Shown here: positions 7,429-12,724 of the stretch, piece by piece | Numbering within the stretch: position 1 is the stretch's first letter | Layout of the letters: the number at the start of each line of letters is the position of its first letter | DNA from: Lachnospiraceae bacterium UBA3826 | GTDB lineage: Bacteria; Bacillota; Clostridia; Lachnospirales; Lachnospiraceae | Assembly (NCBI GenBank): GCA_002393095.1 | Contig: DGII01000098.1 | Location: forward strand, 1-12,724 | Direction of reading: 5' to 3' | Length of the DNA: 12,724 bases | Translations under genes and position numbers: made by a program | Notes under the pieces: model-generated | Told to the model about the DNA's origin: nothing | Database searches by the model: none | What the model saw: only the letters and a program-made list of their open reading frames with translations

Positions 7429-8824
7429 GCCTTATCACCTCGAACCTCTGCAGCGAATACTTCTCATGCTCTCCTATGCCACCCTTACGCCTGGCTATGG
7501 ATATCTGTTCATCCACAGTATCCACTCCATCAAGATCGGGAAGCAGTAATCCTCTCTTATATCCGCTCGTAACTATCACACCATATCTCTTCACATCAAG
7601 CTCATCCACAGATGCTATATCCTCCGGCTCGCTTAAGATGTCCACGTTGATATCAAGCCACGGAAGCTCATCCGCAGTGATAGGATCGAATCTCGGATCT
7701 GCGGTTGCCGCACTTATGGCATTGCCTATTATCTCTTCGGCTATACTTCCCTTGGTCGGAAGTATGGTCCCTATACAGCCTCTTAAGTATCCGTGCTTAT
7801 GTATTGATACGAAAGCGCCTGCCTGTCTGTCCGTAAGTTCAGCCGGCAGATCATCCGGCACTTTCAGTATCTCTTTCTTCGTAATATATGCCTCTATTGT
7901 CTGTCTGGCCAGACGGACATACTCATCAGACCTCTCCTTCTTCTTCTCAAGCTCCGCATCCAGTCTCTTAAGGTATATATCAAGGAATTGTCTGGACTTA
8001 TCCGGAACAGACCCCGATGAATCATCTCTTGGAATAAAGCTGCATATGCCATAGCCTACTCCCGTAACGTCCTCATGGGAATACTCCGTAGCCTTCACAG
8101 CAATCCCGTCCAGTGCCCCCGCCATTATAACGAAGGATCTGTGACCGCACTCTGAGGCTTTATTACAGAAGCTTTCATCAAAATCAAAGAGCTCTAAAAA
8201 AGCCCCTCTGCCGCATACATCCATTATTCTCTTATCATACTCAGGTCCCTCCGGAGCAAATCCATAGGGTCCGTATACCTGCAGCTTATGTGACAGATCT
8301 CCGCTTGCGACATATATGACACGTCTGTCAAGATTATCCACCGCCTCCTGTATGATCTGCCCCATCCTGTAATGATCCGTCAGCGGAAGTCCCGACAGTC
8401 CGAGTCTTACTATCTTACAGTAGGGCAGCTTTTGCCGTATAAAATATAACGGAACCATGGTTCCGTGATCAAGGAGGCTGTTCTTCTCACCCAAAGTACC
8501 TGCCGGAAAATCCTCCTTATCCGCAATGCGGCAGATAGCCTCAACAAGCTCCGTATCATAATCCTCATTAAAGCTTACATCCGCCGCTCCAAATTCTCTA
8601 AAGGAGCCTGTGGCATGCCTTCCCGGAGATATGTGAAAATAATCCGAATACATGATACTGTGAGGACTCGATATTATGATCGTCTCAGGATTAAGGGACG
8701 CTATCTCATCCGCGACCCTTTCATACGAGTGGATCGTCTTCTCAACCTGTACCTCGCCTCCTTTACCGACCTGCGGTACGATCATGGGCGGATGCGGTAC
8801 CATATATGCTGCGATTATCGACAT
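7421..8824 (-). CDS. amrB-amrA: AmmeMemoRadiSam fused proteins B (Memo) and A (AMMECR1)
   Basis: This 467-residue fusion joins two families that usually form separate genes. Residues 1-265 are Memo-like, of the LigB dioxygenase fold. They include H11 (VPHPPMIVP), H55 (SSPHS), H120 (LDHG), H179 (SGDLSH) and C226 (ECGHRSF); H11, H55 and C226 match the metal-site positions known from human MEMO1. A charged linker (about 285-300) leads to the AMMECR1 domain (300-467), with the hallmark LRGCIGT (347-353), SAATADPRF and a terminal KYSLQRFEV segment. The function of the three-part system is unknown. Reported metal binding by MEMO1 and the radical SAM partner suggest redox chemistry or modification of a small molecule or protein. 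The start has AAAGGAGAT at good spacing. The gene overlaps amrS by 8 bases. The structured region 8866-9091 lies just upstream. Confidence 0.94.
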   Translation of the reverse strand: MSIIAAYMVPHPPMIVPQVGKGGEVQVEKTIHSYERVADEIASLNPETIIISSPHSIMYSDYFHISPGRHATGSFREFGAADVSFNEDYDTELVEAICRIADKEDFPAGTLGEKNSLLDHGTMVPLYFIRQKLPYCKIVRLGLSGLPLTDHYRMGQIIQEAVDNLDRRVIYVASGDLSHKLQVYGPYGFAPEGPEYDKRIMDVCGRGAFLELFDFDESFCNKASECGHRSFVIMAGALDGIAVKATEYSHEDVTGVGYGICSFIPRDDSSGSVPDKSRQFLDIYLKRLDAELEKKKERSDEYVRLARQTIEAYITKKEILKVPDDLPAELTDRQAGAFVSIHKHGYLRGCIGTILPTKGSIAEEIIGNAISAATADPRFDPITADELPWLDINVDILSEPEDIASVDELDVKRYGVIVTSGYKRGLLLPDLDGVDTVDEQISIARRKGGIGEHEKYSLQRFEVIRHV

Positions 8825-8865
8825 AAGAAATCTCCTTTCATTGCTTTATGTACTTAATTTTACAT

Positions 8866-9091
8866 TTACCTTCAAGAAGTGTGCTGATGGTGCGCAACGA
8901 ACTGAGTGATTTCTGGTGTGGTCTGCTTAAAGCGACCGAAGAGGTAAGAGCACACGCACCTCTTAAGCACAACTGCTGACACCATATCATATATAAGTGA
9001 AAGCTGCGGCTTTGAATCACCGGGATACTTTACCAAGGTATTCAGACAGCATATGGGGTGCTCTCCCCGCGAATACAGGGACAGAAGGTAA
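8866..9091. ncRNA. Candidate structured RNA, family unrecognised
   Basis: This intergenic stretch can fold into nested helices. The closing stem is TTACCTTC 8866-8873 with GAAGGTAA 9084-9091. Inside it are TGCTG 8882-8886 with 9047-9051, GTGATT 8906-8911 with 9015-9020, TGGTGT 8914-8919 with 8979-8984, TGCTTAA 8924-8930 with 8963-8969, and AGAGG(T) 8940-8945 with 8958-8963 (one shared base). Side hairpins are 9000-9004/9009-9013 and 9025-9028/9038-9041. At least five extending pairs would be G-U on plus and A-C on minus, against one the other way, so plus-strand RNA is mildly favoured. As a minus-strand element it would be a leader between the pseudouridine synthase stop and amrBA. No tRNA, RNase P, tmRNA, SRP or known riboswitch signature was recognised. 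A MITE-like palindrome is the alternative. Confidence 0.5.
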
Positions 9092-9093
9092 TC

Positions 9094-9756
9094 TCATATC
9101 GTGAAGAGCATATCCATATCAGTTGCCGGATGCGAGAATTTAAGCTTATATGCACAAAGCTGTACCCTATGTATCCCATGGGATGCGCTGTAAGCCATAG
9201 ACTCCTCGCTGCCATACTTCAGATCTCCGAGTATGGGCATGCCTGCCCCTGAAAGCTGCAATCTTATCTGATGGTGTCTGCCTGTTATCAGACGGATATC
9301 CAGATCGGCTATACTGTAGTCCCTCTCCATTCTTATATCCGTCATCTTATAGTCAAGCAGCGCCTCCTTGGCTATGCTGTATGATTTGTCGCAAAGCTTA
9401 CTCAGATTCGTATGCTTATCCACATACATATAGTCGGTCAATCTTACATAGGAGTCGGTCATCACACCACTGTTATGATTGCTTATATATGAAGTAGCCC
9501 TGTAGTACTTCTCAATGGCACCATCCGTCAGCTGCTTATTGAGCTTAGCTGCCATTCCGCTGCTTTTGGCCATAAGAACTATTCCCTCAACAGGCTGGTC
9601 GAGTCTGTTGATAAGCCCCACATATCCGCCGGATAAGTGGTTTTTGACCATACTGAATAAATCCTGCTCTCCGACCTTCTTGGTCTGAGTAGCAATTCCC
9701 GCAGGCTTGTGAAGCACTATTATGAACTTGTCCTCATATATTATCCTAAGTTCCAT
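9094..9756 (-). CDS. RluA-family pseudouridine synthase
   Basis: This enzyme isomerises uridine to pseudouridine in rRNA or tRNA. From the ATG at 9754-9756 it has 220 residues. The start region MELRIIYEDKFIIVLHKPAG is the usual RluA catalytic-domain opening, and there is no S4 domain. The catalytic motif reads NRLDQPVEG, with the Asp present but a changed tail compared with the common HRLDxxTSG. TGRHHQIR, GDLKYG and a C-terminal LCAYKLKFSHP confirm the fold. An in-frame TTG at 9789 would add 11 residues; I prefer the ATG because it matches family starts, although its ribosome site is weak. The exact target base cannot be told. It follows pepD by 57 bases and its stop lies two bases from the structured region 8866-9091. 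Confidence 0.88.
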   Translation of the reverse strand: MELRIIYEDKFIIVLHKPAGIATQTKKVGEQDLFSMVKNHLSGGYVGLINRLDQPVEGIVLMAKSSGMAAKLNKQLTDGAIEKYYRATSYISNHNSGVMTDSYVRLTDYMYVDKHTNLSKLCDKSYSIAKEALLDYKMTDIRMERDYSIADLDIRLITGRHHQIRLQLSGAGMPILGDLKYGSEESMAYSASHGIHRVQLCAYKLKFSHPATDMDMLFTI

Positions 9757-9813
9757 ACGCTTATCTTTACGATCCGATATTGGGGTCAACTATCATATTA
9801 CAGGCCGAACCGG

Positions 9814-11319
9814 TCATTTGGCCAGTCTCTTCAACGTCTCTGTCACAAGGCGGTATGTACGTTCCACTGACGGAATGTTCATACTCTCTCTGAAGGTATG
9901 TATCTCTGAAAGCTTAGGTCCTATGGACACACAATCAAGTCCCGGCAGCTTATCCGCGAAAAATCCGCATTCTACCCCCGCATGTACTGCTTCTATGACA
10001 GGCTCCCTCTTGTATTGACTTATGTAAACCTCCCTCATAACATCTCTCAAGGGCGAATCAACCCTGTACTGCCAGCCCGGATAATCTCCTTCGAATTCGA
10101 TATCACCGCCTATTACATGCATCATATCCTTAAGTCTTCTCTTTAGCATATCCTTCTCTGAAGCTACACTGCTTCTGACACAGAAGGTAAGGACTGTCTT
10201 GTCCTCTGTATTAAGGATACCCATATTAAGGGATGTCTGCACAAGCCCGTCCACATCCGGACTCATACGCTGTATTCCGTTAGGAAGACAGGTGAGCATA
10301 TATATAAGCTTATCTGTCATATCTTCTGTCATTGGCGGCAATTTGGCAATGCTCTCTTTGCCGGAAATACCGGCACTCTCGGTTGGTTGACATAATATCT
10401 CGATATCGGGGTCTGTAGTATTGTATTCTTTCTTAATGTCCTCTCTTATCCCGTCTATCACGCTGTCGATCAGATCTGCCTGGCCGTCTGTGACTATGAC
10501 GGCCTCTGCTTCTACCGGTATGGCATTATCCTTAGAGCCGCCTTTAACATCTGTTATCCTTATACCCATGTCGTCCCTGAGCCTTTGCAATACTCTTCCA
10601 AGCAGCACTATTGCATTGGCCCGGTTCTTATGTATCTCTATTCCGGAATGTCCGCCGATAAGTCTGCTAACCCTTATACTGTATATATTCTCCGATCCCT
10701 GTAACTGAGATGAGGTATCGCGTCTAATATCTAATGATGCCTTGGCTACCACACCTCCGGCACAGCTTACAGTGAATACTCCTTCCTCCTCCGAGTCAAT
10801 ATTGATCATGGTACGGCTCTTTATATCCGATACATCGATAGCCGCAGCACCAAGCATTCCTATCTCTTCATCCACAGTAAATATCGCTTCAATGGGCGGA
10901 AGCTCCGTATCGCTGCTATCGAGGAGTGCAAGCGCCATTGCTACCGCAATCCCATCATCTCCGCCTAATGTAGTGCCCTTAGCCTTAAGCTCTTCTCCGT
11001 CTATATACAGGTCAAGACCTTCCTTGGACATGTCCTTATTACAGCCCGGTTCCTTCTCGCATACCATATCCATATGACCCTGTAATATGACAGGAGAGTC
11101 ACCTTTTCCGTCTTTGAATATTATGACATTGCCAAGTTCATCCTGTCTGTACTTAAGTCCGCGCTTTACAGCGAATCCAACCAGATAATCGCTTATGGCA
11201 GCAGTATTCTTAGATCCGTGTGGAATATCTGCGATCTCCTTAAAGAATCCGAAGACCTCTTTAGGCTTAAGCGTATTCAGATCATTCATATCTTTTTTCA
11301 CACTATTCTGTCCTTCCAT
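9814..11319 (-). CDS. pepD: Aminoacyl-histidine dipeptidase (peptidase M20, PepD)
   Basis: PepD is a cytosolic di-zinc aminopeptidase that cleaves Xaa-His dipeptides and related short peptides. The 501-residue length fits the family (about 480-500). Metal and catalytic residues are visible: H82 and D84 (QGHMDMV), D121 (LGGDDGIA), E151-E152 (VDEEIGMLGA), D175 (NIDSEEEG) and a late His (EIHTFRESMN, about 474). The GGHSGIEIHKNRANA segment marks the lid domain. The ATG at 11319 overlaps the upstream lipoprotein gene by 17 bases. The Met at residue 11 (ATG at 11289, MNDLNTLKPKEVF) matches family starts better and would follow the upstream stop by 13 bases, so the true start may be 11289; both have poor ribosome sites. 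Translational coupling is likely. Confidence 0.96.
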   Translation of the reverse strand: MEGQNSVKKDMNDLNTLKPKEVFGFFKEIADIPHGSKNTAAISDYLVGFAVKRGLKYRQDELGNVIIFKDGKGDSPVILQGHMDMVCEKEPGCNKDMSKEGLDLYIDGEELKAKGTTLGGDDGIAVAMALALLDSSDTELPPIEAIFTVDEEIGMLGAAAIDVSDIKSRTMINIDSEEEGVFTVSCAGGVVAKASLDIRRDTSSQLQGSENIYSIRVSRLIGGHSGIEIHKNRANAIVLLGRVLQRLRDDMGIRITDVKGGSKDNAIPVEAEAVIVTDGQADLIDSVIDGIREDIKKEYNTTDPDIEILCQPTESAGISGKESIAKLPPMTEDMTDKLIYMLTCLPNGIQRMSPDVDGLVQTSLNMGILNTEDKTVLTFCVRSSVASEKDMLKRRLKDMMHVIGGDIEFEGDYPGWQYRVDSPLRDVMREVYISQYKREPVIEAVHAGVECGFFADKLPGLDCVSIGPKLSEIHTFRESMNIPSVERTYRLVTETLKRLAK

Positions 11320-12274
11320 ATTCAGTCTCTATACCATATACTCCGGCCCCCTTGCTGTGCACCGTAATGGTTCCGTCCTTATATGTAGAATAACAACCAA
11401 TCCCACATTTATCAAGATACTCTGCGGTCTTATCTTCCATAGGTCTGTCTTCTCCGTCTGTCACTATCACCTCTATAGGAGATACCGTCTCGATAAGATC
11501 ATCATAGTTACCCTTCCAGTCGCCGTGGTGGGGGAACTTCATTATATCGAACTTCCCGTTACCGTATTCCCTGGCAAGATATTCCTTCGTTGCATCCTTT
11601 TCTATATCCCCGAAGAATACATACGAATCATCTGAGAACCTTAACGTAACGATAAGTGACATATCATTGTCATTCTCCTTAGCCGTATCATATTCTGTCT
11701 GTGAAGCTCTGATGGTGTAATCAAAGCTTTTCTCTTCATAATAATCGATGGAATATCCGGTATCCTCATATACGAAGGTCACTACTGGTTCCTCCAATAT
11801 GGCCTTATCACCGGGATCGTCTATATGTACTTCATATTTATTGCTTATATCATCCTTATCCTGTATTCCCAGAGCAGTCATGATATCCGCATACCCGTTA
11901 CTTTCAGATTCGTAATCCGGCAAAAAGACATGCCTTACGGGATATCTCTCCATAAGCCCTATCATCCCGCCATAATGATCCTTATCAAAGTGGGTGATGA
12001 TCATATCATCTATGGCTGTGATGCCTTCTCTGTCAAGATATGCCGATACTCTGTCTACGGTATTCTCATAGCCCGTGTCGATCATGGATACGAATGTTCC
12101 TGCCTGTATCAGGATGCAGTCACCTTTGCCCACATCTATATATGTCACCTTAAGCGGACCGTCATCTATGTCATCCCCTGTAAGGAGGCTGACAGGCTTA
12201 ATACTGCAGCCGGTCATTTGACACAGCATAACAACCGCAAGAAGTGCGGACCAGACTGCTTTCTTAATCTTCAT
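11303..12274 (-). CDS. ComEC-like metallo-beta-lactamase lipoprotein
   Basis: This 323-residue exported protein is probably anchored by lipid: basic MKIKK start, hydrophobic core, then lipobox MTGC with Cys at 23. The mature part resembles the metallo-hydrolase C-terminal domain of ComEC/Rec2: TYIDVGKGDCILIQ, SMIDTG, the metal motif THFDKDHYGG (H95, D97, D99, H100), FFGDIEKDATKEYL (D223) and FPHHGDW (H249, H250). Stand-alone ComEC-like lipoproteins are often annotated as hydrolases. A role in nucleic-acid or phosphodiester cleavage at the cell surface is inferred, not shown. I chose the ATG at 12272-12274 rather than the upstream ATG at 12289 because GGAG (12284-12287) precedes it, the signal peptide starts naturally, and the extended -10 would place the transcript start near 12288. 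It overlaps pepD by 17 bases. Confidence 0.88.
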   Translation of the reverse strand: MKIKKAVWSALLAVVMLCQMTGCSIKPVSLLTGDDIDDGPLKVTYIDVGKGDCILIQAGTFVSMIDTGYENTVDRVSAYLDREGITAIDDMIITHFDKDHYGGMIGLMERYPVRHVFLPDYESESNGYADIMTALGIQDKDDISNKYEVHIDDPGDKAILEEPVVTFVYEDTGYSIDYYEEKSFDYTIRASQTEYDTAKENDNDMSLIVTLRFSDDSYVFFGDIEKDATKEYLAREYGNGKFDIMKFPHHGDWKGNYDDLIETVSPIEVIVTDGEDRPMEDKTAEYLDKCGIGCYSTYKDGTITVHSKGAGVYGIETEYGRTE

Positions 12275-12294
12275 GCATTCATACTCCATACTTG

Positions 12295-12303
12295 ATTATA
12301 ACA
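12295..12303 (-). promoter_or_regulatory. Extended -10 promoter of the lipoprotein operon
   Basis: TGTTATAAT on the minus strand is a perfect -10 hexamer (12295-12300) with the TG extension. No good -35 is seen at 17 bases, which extended -10 promoters tolerate. The expected start near 12288 gives a very short leader of about 14 bases ending at the ATG at 12274, with GGAG inside it. Confidence 0.62.
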
Positions 12304-12309
12304 TTAAAT

Positions 12310-12338
12310 TAATGCCACAGGATTACCCTATGGCATTA
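12310..12338 (-). repeat. Inverted repeat: terminator of upstream gene or operator
   Basis: TAATGCCA (12310-12317) pairs with TGGCATTA (12331-12338). An inner AGG/CCT can extend the stem after one mismatch. On the minus strand the stem is followed only by ATTTAATG, a poor U tract, so it would be a weak terminator for the gene ending at 12397. It also covers the -35 area of the promoter at 12295-12303, so it could instead be a repressor site. The rest of 12339-12396 has a GGGGAGGAG stretch with no start codon in reach and no gene I can support. Confidence 0.5.
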
Positions 12339-12396
12339 GAAATGAACGCTTATTATCTCCTCCCCTGTATATTTTGTATACGGCATTGATATACGC

Positions 12397-12690
12397 TTAA
12401 TCGGATACCTTCTCGTATCTTTTGAATATCTTATCCGCACCGCAGGCATGCTTGGTACCGTCAGAATCCACTATGATGTAATCGCCCTCCTCTATGAAGG
12501 TACGACCTCTCTTATGTGTGATATAAGGACATACCACCGTACCGTTATCCCTTGTAACCTTGATAAGTCTGTCCGTGACTATCCACATCTTGGTCACAAC
12601 ATCCGAGAAAGGCTCCCAGCCATCTTCAAGCTTGCTGTCCACAGTGTACTCATATACATCTGCTTCTATAGGTGTTCTTCTGCATTTCAT
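12397..12690 (-). CDS. Small phage-type PGDYG-like domain protein
   Basis: This 97-residue protein has the layout of small proteins common in phages and prophages. It has a short basic opening of the 'KxRKKPVxxEA' kind (MKCRRTPIEADVYEY) and a C-terminal EEGDYIIVDSDGTKHACGADKIF segment, like the PGDYG/GDWI...F...YE tail seen in those proteins, ending KRYEKV. The biochemical function of the group is unknown to me. The start has AGGGAG six bases upstream, which is good. No other phage genes are visible nearby; the sequence to the right ends at 12724, so prophage context cannot be judged. It lies 122 bases upstream of the lipoprotein gene and is probably a separate transcript. Confidence 0.7.
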   Translation of the reverse strand: MKCRRTPIEADVYEYTVDSKLEDGWEPFSDVVTKMWIVTDRLIKVTRDNGTVVCPYITHKRGRTFIEEGDYIIVDSDGTKHACGADKIFKRYEKVSD

Positions 12691-12724
12691 AGTTTGCTCC
12701 CTCTCTATACTTTCTTATATATTT

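Noticed and set aside
8838..9020. 60-codon minus-strand open frame between amrBA and the pseudouridine synthase
   Set aside because: No ribosome site, no family resemblance, low-complexity-looking composition, and it lies across the helices of the candidate structured RNA.
8866..9091. RNase P, SRP RNA, tmRNA or T-box leader
   Set aside because: A GGTAAGAGC string recalls RNase P, but GAGGAAAGTCC and the 3' P4 partner are absent. The SRP GGAAG loop, the tmRNA tag region and the T-box GGTGG motif are not found on either strand.
9790..9813. GGCC...GGCC repeat after pepD as a terminator
   Set aside because: Only four paired bases around a long loop and no T-run; the next gene follows closely, so read-through is more likely.
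12339..12396. Small gene after the GGGGAGGAG stretch
   Set aside because: The only ATG downstream gives a two-codon frame (ATG CCA TAG), so there is no coding sequence to support.
1..12724. CRISPR array, tRNA or rRNA genes
   Set aside because: No regularly spaced repeats, no tRNA-like T-loop and acceptor signature, and no rRNA sequence was recognised in any gap.

Overview
The window reads as chromosomal DNA of a low-to-mid GC Gram-positive anaerobe, most likely a clostridium of the Lachnospiraceae type. This is inferred from acetate kinase, a short Zn-tailed prolyl-tRNA synthetase, Firmicutes-style GGAGG ribosome sites, PepD, and a bacterial group IIC intron. I cannot fix the genus. Every convincing protein gene lies on the minus strand, so the transcription order runs from right to left.

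Right part (12690 to 9094): a small phage-type PGDYG-like protein comes first. A 107-base gap follows, holding an inverted repeat and an extended -10 promoter. Next is a tight run of a ComEC-like metallo-beta-lactamase lipoprotein, the M20 dipeptidase PepD, and an RluA-type pseudouridine synthase.

Middle (9091 to 4970): the 269-base gap between the pseudouridine synthase and the next gene folds on paper into nested helices closed by an 8-bp terminal stem. I read it as an unassigned structured RNA. It is followed by an AmmeMemoRadiSam unit: a fused Memo-AMMECR1 protein (AmrB-AmrA), then the radical SAM partner AmrS, overlapping by 8 bases. A two-HKD cardiolipin synthase follows 11 bases after AmrS, so these three are probably co-transcribed.

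Left part (4969 to 350): a regulatory-looking gap carries a tandem repeat and a palindrome. It precedes a second run: an unusual protein joining an apparent DUF1905-like barrel to a C39-like cysteine peptidase, then proS, a LacI-family regulator (1-base overlap with proS) and ackA. ackA has its own promoter-like sequence, whose -35 covers the regulator's stop codon. No pta gene is visible next to ackA.

Left edge (1 to 277): the 5' part of a group IIC intron sits on the minus strand, directly after the Rho-independent terminator hairpin of ackA. That is the target preference known for this intron class. Its remaining domains and any reverse transcriptase lie outside the window.

The most noteworthy items are the structured RNA next to the AmmeMemoRadiSam operon, that operon's link to cardiolipin synthase, the DUF1905/C39 fusion, and the intron placed at the ackA terminator.
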